Assembly: GCA_027623295.1 (NCBI GenBank)
Contig: JAQBXR010000013.1
Span: 1 to 64,000 of the forward strand
From: Planctomycetota bacterium
GTDB lineage: Bacteria > Planctomycetota > UBA1135
Length of the DNA stretch: 64,000 nt
Reading direction: 5' to 3'
In this document: positions 10,247 through 18,697 of the stretch, piece by piece
How the letters are laid out: each line of letters starts with the position of its first letter
How positions within the stretch are numbered: the first letter of the stretch is position 1
Program-made: the position numbers and the translations under genes
The notes under the pieces: generated by a model
The model's input: only the letters and a program-made list of their open reading frames with translations
What the model was told of the DNA's origin: nothing
Databases searched by the model: none

Positions 10247-11194
10247 ATGAAATTCGGCCTTTTGTTTCCCGGGCAAGGCGCCCAAGATGTTGGCATGGGC
10301 AAGGATTTTGCAGAGGCAAGTCCCGCTGCACGCGCCCTTTTTGAGGAGGCCGACTCCATTCTCGGATGGCCTCTGTCTAAGCTTTGCTTTGAAGGTCCCA
10401 TCGAGGACCTGACCGCGACGGACATTGCCCAGCCAGCCATCTACACCTGTTCCTTAGCCGCACTTGCCGCTTTTGAAGAACAGGCTGGCGCCAAGATTCA
10501 GCCAATCATGACTGCGGGACTTTCGCTAGGGGAGTACACCGCCATGGCAGCCGCCGGTGCTTTTTCCTTCGCCGATGGCCTACGCCTAGTGCGCCTTCGT
10601 GGTTCTGCCATGCAAGCCGCCTCCGATGCGATGCCATCCGGTATGGCTTCGGTTATGGGTATGGAACGCGAAGTCCTGGAATCCTTCTGCGTGGCCGTCT
10701 CTAAGGACACCGGCAAAATCTGCCAAGTCGCAAACCTAAACTCGCCCGGACAAATCGTGGTCAGCGGTGAAAACGCGGCTCTCGATGTTTTAGAAGCGAC
10801 CGCAAAAGAAGCGGGTGCACGACGCGTGATTCGTCTTCAAGTTGCTGGGGCATTCCACTCCGAAGTCATGCGCCCTGCAGCCACGCAATTGGAAGCCGCC
10901 CTTGAGAGTACGGATTTCCAAACGCCAAGCTGCCCGGTTTGGCAAAATGCCACCGCCAAAGCTTCTACTGATCCGTCGGTTCTCAAGGCCAACCTCATTG
11001 CGCAACTATGCGCACCGGTTCTTTGGCAAGACTCTTTTGCTGCTATGGCAAATAGCGCCGAAGGCATTACCTTCTTAGAACCAGCACCTGGCCGAGTCCT
11101 CGGTGCCATGGCGAAAAAGATTGCCCCCGGAAGTCATGTGTTGAGCTTAAAAGATCAACCCGCTCTCGAAGCCCTCCTGCAAAGTAACTTCTAA
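10247..11194 (+). CDS. fabD: malonyl-CoA:ACP transacylase
   Basis: MKFGLLFPGQGAQDVGMG, TAGLSLGEYTAMAAAGAFSF (GxSxG), VAGAFHSEVM. Confidence 0.96.
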   Translation: MKFGLLFPGQGAQDVGMGKDFAEASPAARALFEEADSILGWPLSKLCFEGPIEDLTATDIAQPAIYTCSLAALAAFEEQAGAKIQPIMTAGLSLGEYTAMAAAGAFSFADGLRLVRLRGSAMQAASDAMPSGMASVMGMEREVLESFCVAVSKDTGKICQVANLNSPGQIVVSGENAALDVLEATAKEAGARRVIRLQVAGAFHSEVMRPAATQLEAALESTDFQTPSCPVWQNATAKASTDPSVLKANLIAQLCAPVLWQDSFAAMANSAEGITFLEPAPGRVLGAMAKKIAPGSHVLSLKDQPALEALLQSNF

Positions 11195-11940
11195 TGCAAA
11201 CCCTCAAGAACAAACGCATCCTGGTAACCGGCGCCTCTCGGGGCATCGGGCAAGCCATTGCTGTGGACCTCGCCAAGCACGGTGCCAAAGTTGCAGTCCT
11301 TGCCACGCGCTTAGCCAACCTCGAGCAAACATGTGCGGCGATCGCTGCTGCTGGTGCCGAGTCACTTCCTTTGGAAGGGGATATCTCCCAAGCATCCACC
11401 GCCGTCAATGCGGTGAAAGCGGTAGTCGACGCATGGGGCGGCATCGATGGATTGGTGGCCAACGCGGGCATTACAAAGGACAACTTATTACTGCGCATGA
11501 CCGAAGAGCAGTTTGACCAAGTGATCGACGTCAACCTTAAGGGAAGCTTCCATTTCCTAAAGGCTGTCACCAAGCCGATGATGAAGCAAAGGGCCGGAAG
11601 CATTGTGTTTATTGGCTCCGTGGTCGCCGCGATTGGCAACCCTGGCCAGGCGAATTACTGCGCTGCTAAGGCGGGACTCCACGGCCTGGCTCGTTCCGCT
11701 GCCATGGAACTCGGCAGCCGGGGCATTACGGTAAACGTGATTTCCCCAGGTTTCATTGCCACCGACATGACTTCAGACCTCCCTGAAGCCGCTCAGGACG
11801 CCATGAAGAAGAAAATCGCACTTGGACGCCCTGGAAGCGGCCAGGACATCGCGGGAGCCGTACGGTTCCTGCAAAGCCCCGACGGCTCCTATATCACCGG
11901 ACAGGTGATGTTAGTCGACGGAGGCCTTTCCCTCGGGTAG
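11194..11940 (+). CDS. fabG: 3-oxoacyl-ACP reductase
   Basis: [59 protein letters not shown]. Confidence 0.96.
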   Translation: MQTLKNKRILVTGASRGIGQAIAVDLAKHGAKVAVLATRLANLEQTCAAIAAAGAESLPLEGDISQASTAVNAVKAVVDAWGGIDGLVANAGITKDNLLLRMTEEQFDQVIDVNLKGSFHFLKAVTKPMMKQRAGSIVFIGSVVAAIGNPGQANYCAAKAGLHGLARSAAMELGSRGITVNVISPGFIATDMTSDLPEAAQDAMKKKIALGRPGSGQDIAGAVRFLQSPDGSYITGQVMLVDGGLSLG

Positions 11941-12032
11941 TCGTACAAGTACAATCTGCCCTGGTCGACACGACGTCGGCCTATCCCTGCTGCCTCCGCA
12001 GCCAAACCAGAAGAACCCTCCCGATCAGAATC

Positions 12033-12272
12033 GTGACTGACATCGAAGAAAAGATCTACGAGATTGTCTGCGAACACATGGGTGCATCGCGTGACAAGCT
12101 TGCCCCTGAAACCAGCTTCATTAACGACTTAGGCGCAGACAGCCTTGACACTGTCGAGCTGGTCATGGAATTCGAAAGTGCATTCGACATCACCATCCCA
12201 GATGAAGATGCCGAAAAAATCCAGACCGTAGGGAACGCAATTTCCTACATTTCCGGAAAGGTTTCCGGCTAG
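12033..12272 (+). CDS. acpP: acyl carrier protein
   Basis: 79 aa, GTG start, [16 protein letters not shown] phosphopantetheine site. Confidence 0.97.
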   Translation: MTDIEEKIYEIVCEHMGASRDKLAPETSFINDLGADSLDTVELVMEFESAFDITIPDEDAEKIQTVGNAISYISGKVSG

Positions 12273-12316
12273 AGGTTTAGACTTCAGCCAAAACCGGTTT
12301 AGAGGAACGCGTAATT

Positions 12317-13585
12317 ATGTCTAGCAAGGCACGTACCGTTGTCATCACCGGAATTGGTGCGCTAACTCCCTTGGGGATTGGCGCACCTTTAACTTTCGAC
12401 AAAATGCTCGAAGGTGAAACCGGATTCAAAATGATTGACCGGTGGGATACCAGCGAATTTGGAACTCACTTTGCTGCTGAGGTTCGGGGTTGTATTTACA
12501 AACCCGAAGATCACTTCACCACACTGCAGTTGCGTCGCATGGACCCATTTAGTCAGGTTGGCCTAGTTGCCGCCAAAGAAGCATGGGCCGATTCCGGCCT
12601 AGATGTGAACGCCATTGACTCTACCCGTGCAGGTGCCATTTTGGGTACCGGTATAGGAGGCATTCAAAGCATTCTCGAACAGAGCAAGATTCTTGCCGAG
12701 AATGGACCGCGTCGCGTCACGCCATACTTCATTTCCAACACCATGGCGAATGCGCTAGCCGCAAACGTCGCCATTGAATTTGGATTGCAGGGTGCTTGTT
12801 TCTTAACATCTTCCGCGTGCGCCTCTAGCGGACATGCGATTGGAATGGCTCTTCATGAGATTCGTTCCGGACGCGCAGACATCATGGTTACCGGCGGCTC
12901 TGAAACCACCACCAATGAACTTTGTCTTGCCGGATTCAATTCGGTCAAGGCTTTGTCGAAGCGTAACGATGACATCCACCGTGCTTCCCGCCCATTTGAC
13001 CGCGACCGAGATGGTTTCGTCATGGGAGAGGGCGCTGGAGTTCTCGTTATCGAGTCTCTAGAACACGCCCAAGCGCGTGGAGCCAAGATTTATTGTGAGC
13101 TAGCTGGATTCGGTCAATCCGATGACGCTGGACACATTACGGCTCCCGACAGCACCGGAAACCGGCCTGCTGCCGCTTTACAGTTAGCCATGAAAGATGC
13201 TGGAATCGACCCTTCCGAGGTGGATTACATCAATGCACACGGCACATCCACCATGCTTAATGATATGGTGGAGACGAAAGCGATTAAAATCGCTTTGGGT
13301 GAAGAGAACGCTAAAAATACGGCGATCTCTTCCACCAAATCCATGATTGGTCACCTCGTTGGCGCAGCCGCCGGCGTCGAGGCCATCGTCACAGCGCTTT
13401 CCCTTCACCGGGGAATCGCCCCTCAGACCCAAAACTACGAAACACCGGACCTTGAGAACGGACTTGATTTGGATTACATTCCAAACGAGCCGCGCAAAAA
13501 GGCGTTTCGTGCAGCCCTGTCCAACTCCTTAGGATTCGGCGGGCACAACGTCAGTATCGCTTTCCGGCGTTTCGACCAAGCCTGA
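12317..13585 (+). CDS. fabF: beta-ketoacyl-ACP synthase II
   Basis: LTSSACASSGHAIGMAL active site, INAHGTSTMLNDMVETKAI, SLGFGGHNVSIAFRRF. Confidence 0.96.
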   Translation: MSSKARTVVITGIGALTPLGIGAPLTFDKMLEGETGFKMIDRWDTSEFGTHFAAEVRGCIYKPEDHFTTLQLRRMDPFSQVGLVAAKEAWADSGLDVNAIDSTRAGAILGTGIGGIQSILEQSKILAENGPRRVTPYFISNTMANALAANVAIEFGLQGACFLTSSACASSGHAIGMALHEIRSGRADIMVTGGSETTTNELCLAGFNSVKALSKRNDDIHRASRPFDRDRDGFVMGEGAGVLVIESLEHAQARGAKIYCELAGFGQSDDAGHITAPDSTGNRPAAALQLAMKDAGIDPSEVDYINAHGTSTMLNDMVETKAIKIALGEENAKNTAISSTKSMIGHLVGAAAGVEAIVTALSLHRGIAPQTQNYETPDLENGLDLDYIPNEPRKKAFRAALSNSLGFGGHNVSIAFRRFDQA

Positions 13586-13606
13586 TTCCCCAGGCGGAGA
13601 TTTCAA

Positions 13607-13939
13607 GTGCAAAAGAAATTCGCAGAAGCCCTCAAAACCTTCCGTAAAGAGGTTTACAAGGTCGAGCATGATGCCGACCAACTCAAGGAACTGACCAACG
13701 ATGCCCTCAACCTTACCAAGGATTCGCTGGACAACGCCTACCACTATCACTTCCACAAGTTGCCTGATGCATCTCGTGCTGAAGTCATCAACATGATCAA
13801 CAACTACACGCTTGAGGCTCTTTTGCCTCCAATCGTGGAAAAGATCAACAAGCGTCAGTTGATGGTGGAACGGAAATTAGATCTACTCGTGAGCCTTCTT
13901 GAAGATGCACTCGAGAAGATCAATACCGAAGACCACTAA
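13607..13939 (+). CDS. small charged, probably helical protein of unknown function
   Basis: 110 aa GTG-start ORF filling the gap between fabF and the next gene. Confidence 0.7.
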   Translation: MQKKFAEALKTFRKEVYKVEHDADQLKELTNDALNLTKDSLDNAYHYHFHKLPDASRAEVINMINNYTLEALLPPIVEKINKRQLMVERKLDLLVSLLEDALEKINTEDH

Positions 13940-13953
13940 AGGTTTTCCACCCG

Positions 13954-15354
13954 ATGCTTTCCAGGGAAGAGCTACGTGCGGCCCTGCAGGACCGAGGACT
14001 ATCCCAAGTCTGGCTTCCCGCGGAACAAATTGGACCCGAGACGGTAAATCGTCTCGAGGGTGACTTATTGCAAATTGATTGGGAGCTCTTCGACCGCCAA
14101 CGCAAAGCCTTGCGGCGGTCGAAGGAGCGCACGCTTCCGGTAATTACGCCTCCTACACTGGTGAACCCGTCCAAGAAGGATGGTTCCCTAGAACAAAGTG
14201 CGGCGCGAGAAATGGGCGAAGCCGCCTTGCGCGAAGGCGGTGTAGCCATCCTCACCGTGGCTGGCGGTCAAGCCTCCCGGCTTGGCTTTGAAGGTCCTAA
14301 GGGGGCCTTTCCACTGGGGAACATAAGTGGCGCAAGCTTGTTCCAAATCATGGCCGGGCAAATCCGTCGCATGCGCGAAGTTTATGCATGCAACTTGCTT
14401 TGGATCATTCAAACGGGTCCAGGCAATCATGAAGAGACCAAAGCTTTCTTTGAGAAACGAAATCACTTTGGCCTTGGCGCTGCAAGCATGCGTTTCGTTT
14501 GCCAAGGAACCTTACCGGCCTTGAGCCCCAAAGGACAGCTTCTGTTAACCGCACCGGACAAGTTGTTCCGCAACCCAGACGGACATGGAGGCGTTTATCG
14601 CGCCATGAAAATGTCCGGCACACTTGCGGAGTTACGCAAACTGCAAGTCCACACTTTATTCTATTGCCAGGTCGACAATCCATTGGCATGGATTGGGGAT
14701 CCCGTTTTCATCGGACATCATCTCCAACAAGAAGCACGCATGTCGGTCAAGGTCGTTGAGAAAACTAATCCAACCGAAAAAGTTGGACTCGTAGTTGCCG
14801 ATGGAGACCGAAATACTTGCGTGGAATACTCCGACCTGGCGGAAGAGATTCAGGCGGAACGCGCTGCCGACGGGGGATTGAAGTATCGCGCTGGCAACAT
14901 AGCGATTCATGCCTTCTCTTTGGACTTTATGGAAGAAATGGCGGAAGCGAACCTGCCACTGCATCTTGCACGCAAAGAGATTTATTGCTTATCCTCCGAC
15001 GGTGTCACCTTGGCGCCTCGCGATGGCGTGAAATTTGAATCCTTCGTCTTCGACGCCTTGCCTTTGGCGCGTAAATCCGTGGTCCAACTTGCACTGCGCG
15101 AAGAAGAATTTGCACCGGTGAAGAATCGTGAAGGTGTAGATTCCATTCAAACATCCCGCGAATCATTGACCGCTCGAAGCAAGGATTGGATTGAGATTGC
15201 ACAGATAGGTGCACCGTTCACGCTATCCAGCAAGGTAGTGGAAATAGAAAGTGGACTTTGTTTGGGACCCGCTGATCTCACATCCAGAAAACAATCCCTC
15301 GAGTGGTTTTGCAACAATCAAATTCTCGGTCTAAAACGCCGGGTTGACGGTTGA
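13954..15354 (+). CDS. UDPGP-family nucleotidyltransferase (UDP-N-acetylglucosamine / UTP-sugar pyrophosphorylase)
   Basis: ILTVAGGQASRLGFEGPKGAFPLG and QVDNPLAWIGDPVFIGHH motifs; eukaryote-like UDPGP family rather than GalU/GlmU. Confidence 0.9.
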   Translation: MLSREELRAALQDRGLSQVWLPAEQIGPETVNRLEGDLLQIDWELFDRQRKALRRSKERTLPVITPPTLVNPSKKDGSLEQSAAREMGEAALREGGVAILTVAGGQASRLGFEGPKGAFPLGNISGASLFQIMAGQIRRMREVYACNLLWIIQTGPGNHEETKAFFEKRNHFGLGAASMRFVCQGTLPALSPKGQLLLTAPDKLFRNPDGHGGVYRAMKMSGTLAELRKLQVHTLFYCQVDNPLAWIGDPVFIGHHLQQEARMSVKVVEKTNPTEKVGLVVADGDRNTCVEYSDLAEEIQAERAADGGLKYRAGNIAIHAFSLDFMEEMAEANLPLHLARKEIYCLSSDGVTLAPRDGVKFESFVFDALPLARKSVVQLALREEEFAPVKNREGVDSIQTSRESLTARSKDWIEIAQIGAPFTLSSKVVEIESGLCLGPADLTSRKQSLEWFCNNQILGLKRRVDG

Positions 15355-15392
15355 CCTAGACCAACGGCGCTGAGAACATACGCGCCTTCGTT

Positions 15393-15478
15393 GCCGGAGT
15401 GGCGGAATGGCAGACGCGATGGATTCAAAATCCATTTCTCGCAAGGGAGTGGGGGTTCAAGTCCCCCCTCCGGCACCA
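15393..15478 (+). tRNA. tRNA-Leu (anticodon CAA), CCA encoded
   Basis: GCCGGAG...CTCCGGC acceptor, anticodon arm ATGGA-TTCAAAA-TCCAT, T-arm GGGGG-TTCAAGT-CCCCC, ends CACCA. Confidence 0.96.
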
Positions 15479-15545
15479 TTTTTAAGCAGGCTTGAATTGC
15501 CTCACAGAAACTGGGTATATTTTTAGCTTGAGCAATCCTGGACCC

Positions 15546-16112
15546 ATGTCGCAGCCCTTCCAACCTCTACTAGACGATTTAGTTGATCGCTGTTTCAGTA
15601 TTACCCTGCATCGCTTACGGGGTGTCCGCGGACTGATTAGCGGTTGGATTGAAATCGGCATCCCAGAAGGGGAGGAGCATCGGCTCCGCGAACGCATGGA
15701 GGAGGACCTCATCCTGCTCGCCCGTTTAGATTGGCTGCGCTCAATCATGCACCATGCGCCACCTATCCAGCGTTGTTTTGCAGGGGAGGCCCCACAGGTG
15801 TTGCTCGCTGCAGGACTAGGGGTTGGCACTCCGGAGGAAGCCGGTGAACGGCTTCCAGACATCAAAGACCCAGAGGCTGCCGTTGCCCTTGCCTTATGGC
15901 TACAAGGCGCCACCGTGGCTTACGATTCCGCCTCGATTCGCCTGGAATGGTTTGGTAACCACCTGGAAGCGCGTTTGGCCGTAACCCAGGATCATGACTG
16001 GACAATATGGAAGAACCTATTCGGCCATCTTGTGGTTGAAATGGAACCGCATCGCATCCGATTCCGCACCAGCTGTTTTGCGCGCTGGAAAGAAATCAGC
16101 GCCTCACACTAA
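15546..16112 (+). CDS. hypothetical protein
   Basis: Start chosen at MSQPFQPLLDD; no family recognised. Confidence 0.6.
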   Translation: MSQPFQPLLDDLVDRCFSITLHRLRGVRGLISGWIEIGIPEGEEHRLRERMEEDLILLARLDWLRSIMHHAPPIQRCFAGEAPQVLLAAGLGVGTPEEAGERLPDIKDPEAAVALALWLQGATVAYDSASIRLEWFGNHLEARLAVTQDHDWTIWKNLFGHLVVEMEPHRIRFRTSCFARWKEISASH

Positions 16113-16169
16113 TCTAGCTTGTCCTCGACCCATGGCCTAGAATCCCCTAAAATGAGGGGTTGAAGGACG

Positions 16170-17744
16170 ATGTCGGTACAGCACGAACAAGAAGATTTCC
16201 TCGCCCTGCTTCACGAGCTTGAAGCACGGTGCAAAGTAGACCCCTCTCTCAATCAGGAGTGGGAAGATGCACGCGCTGATTTCCTCAGTAAGAGCGGAGA
16301 AAACGTTCACACCGAGAATCGTTTTCGCGAATGGTTTTTGCTGGAACGTGTCTCGCCAACCTTAGGTTCACCACCAGCCGTTTTATGGGCTCCGGATGCA
16401 CCCGAAGTCGATTCCATTTGGCATCGACTTCTAGACTCCTTTTATGGAATTTTTCAAGGCATCGGTAATGACGACGAGGGTTTCCCGTTGCTGGAAGATC
16501 TTTGGAGCGGGCGTCAAATCCGGTTGATTGGCAGTCGCATGAAGATTGACGATACGGGAGTCATGGTGGGTCGTGTCGCTGTGGGTGGGGAGGAACACCA
16601 TGTACCTTTTCCTGGAACCGCATTCTTGATTGCCCCAGGCCTTGCCGATGCTTTAGCTAAAGACCTATCGAGCATTCGTGCAAAACAACCTCGTTCACGG
16701 CTCTCCCAGCAACAATGCGAAAATCTGCTGTTGCCTTACAGGGTTGCCCAAGAAGAGGAAAATCAGTCCACCGAAGATTTCCAACAACAGCTTCGTGAGT
16801 TATTGGAAGACCAAAACAAGTGGGACATTCCACAAGTCATTGCCTTACTCGAAAAAGAAGGGCCGCAAGAAACCCTGAACCAGATTGCCTTTGATTCCGA
16901 TATTGATTTGGAAGCCCTACGGCATTGCATCCATGGCTTAACCGCGCAGGGGTCGGACAACCCGATCAGCAGCAAGACTCCGGAGGAAGACCAAGACTAC
17001 TTAGATCCGAAAGATGTCCTAGAGGCCTTGGAAGCATTCGATACAGCTATAGAAAATGGCACGGACCTGGTTCAATCCTTTTCCGCTCTAGAAGAAAAAC
17101 TAGGGTTCGAAGCGGGAACCAGTGACCCATATCAAGAAGTTCTAAACGAGGGCACTAGTGCGGAACCAGTAGGCACACAAGAAGCACCCGGTAGCGCCAT
17201 GTGGATGGCAACCTATCTTTGGGAGCAGGAACAAATGGGAGCGCATCCGGGCCGAGAATCCCTGGAGGAGATCACCCATTTCCTTGAGTTCTTGCGCAAC
17301 ATATTCGGCCGCAACCTGGAAGCCGATGAAGTGCATCAACACCAAATTCTGGCCTATTTTTGTCAGGCAGAAAGCTCGGAAATTTTGACCGAACAACTTA
17401 GCCACCTAGAACCATTCCTCGCATGGCTGATAGAAGAACAAGGCGCCCTGATTCAAATGGATCAACCATCTCGAGAACTTATCCATCGGGTGGTTTCTGT
17501 GAACCAACACTGGTCTGGATCTGATTCCATCACTGGAAGCATGGCCATGGTGCAAGAGACGGACCCTTTACAGGTAGGCACCGATAGTGGAGATGCAGCC
17601 ATCGTGATGGGTTGGCCGGAAGGGTTTGATTTCCAACCTGGAATTGGTGATGCCCTGCGTGGCCAGTGGCGGCACGGCAAGTTTCAGATTGGAGCTTGGT
17701 TCCCGAAGGCCTTGATGCCAGCGGCAATCCCGACGCCGAGCTAG
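16170..17744 (+). CDS. large acidic hypothetical protein
   Basis: 524-aa continuous ORF, Glu/Asp/Gln rich, ATG preceded by gaagg; no recognisable domain. Confidence 0.75.
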   Translation: MSVQHEQEDFLALLHELEARCKVDPSLNQEWEDARADFLSKSGENVHTENRFREWFLLERVSPTLGSPPAVLWAPDAPEVDSIWHRLLDSFYGIFQGIGNDDEGFPLLEDLWSGRQIRLIGSRMKIDDTGVMVGRVAVGGEEHHVPFPGTAFLIAPGLADALAKDLSSIRAKQPRSRLSQQQCENLLLPYRVAQEEENQSTEDFQQQLRELLEDQNKWDIPQVIALLEKEGPQETLNQIAFDSDIDLEALRHCIHGLTAQGSDNPISSKTPEEDQDYLDPKDVLEALEAFDTAIENGTDLVQSFSALEEKLGFEAGTSDPYQEVLNEGTSAEPVGTQEAPGSAMWMATYLWEQEQMGAHPGRESLEEITHFLEFLRNIFGRNLEADEVHQHQILAYFCQAESSEILTEQLSHLEPFLAWLIEEQGALIQMDQPSRELIHRVVSVNQHWSGSDSITGSMAMVQETDPLQVGTDSGDAAIVMGWPEGFDFQPGIGDALRGQWRHGKFQIGAWFPKALMPAAIPTPS

Positions 17745-17809
17745 TAGGGCTAAAGATTCAGGAAAGACACGTTCCCTTGGCTTCTGTTTCGCCCTCAACG
17801 TAACGTCCG

Positions 17810-17823
17810 ATAATATATATTAT
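17810..17823. repeat. 14-bp perfect AT-only palindrome ATAATATATATTAT
   Basis: Direct reading; reverse complement identical. Confidence 0.9.
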
Positions 17824-17897
17824 GTTGCGATAATCCTATGGCGGGGAGGCTGTATGACCTTGAAATCAAGCTTTTTGACCCCTCTTGGGGATACTCC

Positions 17898-17930
17898 TGT
17901 GGATAACTGTGTGGATAACCCTGGGATAAA
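17898..17930 (-). promoter_or_regulatory. DnaA box cluster: two perfect boxes plus one core-only match
   Basis: TGTGGATAA at 17898-17906 and 17910-17918 (reverse complement TTATCCACA); core GGATAA at 17924-17929; spacing 12 and 11 nt. Confidence 0.7.
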
Positions 17931-17957
17931 CCGGCTACCGAGTTCTCACAACGCCTT

Positions 17958-18557
17958 CTAGGTGCGGCCCAAGAATAAAACCTTGGCCTCGCCCATCGCG
18001 TTGTATTCCACGCAACTCACTGACCCTGTAGGAATAACCAGATCATCCCAGGCCGGCAAATCCAAATGCATGGCGTCCGCCAAAACAGCTCTGATTGGAA
18101 ACATATGCGATACCAGAGCAACCGCGCCATCGCCGGAATGCTCCTGAACGATGTCAGTGAGACACGCCAAAACCCTAGTTCGCAAGTCACCTAAAGATTC
18201 GCCCTCATGGGCACGCCAATTCCAAGGATCCAGGCGATGCGATTCCCGGTCTGCTGGATATTGGGCATCTACCTCATTTGGGGTCTTACCAATCCAGCGT
18301 CCGCGGGCGATTTCCTTGAGGCCCTCGAGGCTTCTGATTTCCATGTCCATGCGGCCAGCCCTCACCTGTTCGGCCCCAAATTGAGCTCGGCTCAAGGGAC
18401 TTGCGTAAAGTGCCTGAAGAGGAATGGCTTGCAGTTGTACCGCTGCATTTTTAGCCTCTATACGGCCCTGCGGACTCAAATCCACCTCGGTGCCGCCATA
18501 AAAGGACCCATGCCGAGCTGGGCTGACCGCCCCATGTCGAATCAAAAAAAGACGCAT
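17958..18557 (-). CDS. histidine phosphatase (phosphoglycerate mutase-like) family protein
   Basis: MRLFLIRHGAVS (RHG motif), YASPLSRAQFGAE, VALVSHMFPIRA; start at internal Met 18557. Confidence 0.88.
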   Translation of the reverse strand: MRLFLIRHGAVSPARHGSFYGGTEVDLSPQGRIEAKNAAVQLQAIPLQALYASPLSRAQFGAEQVRAGRMDMEIRSLEGLKEIARGRWIGKTPNEVDAQYPADRESHRLDPWNWRAHEGESLGDLRTRVLACLTDIVQEHSGDGAVALVSHMFPIRAVLADAMHLDLPAWDDLVIPTGSVSCVEYNAMGEAKVLFLGRT

Positions 18558-18697
18558 TGCTCTTAAATATACTCTCCAATCCGAGGAAATCAACCAAAAG
18601 TGTTCCTGGAAAGGAACCATATGGCTTTTTCAGCCGGGTTTCAGGTTGGTACAATCTTTGCAATAGTCCTTTGCCTCTAAACCCGAGGAAACTAATC

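Noticed and set aside
9643-10440. 265-aa minus-strand ORF across fabH/fabD
   Set aside because: Antisense to two canonical fab genes; composition matches complement of coding sequence.
17745-17957. Outright call of oriC
   Set aside because: Only two perfect boxes plus one core, and flanking gene orientation converges rather than diverges; kept as a hypothesis in findings only.
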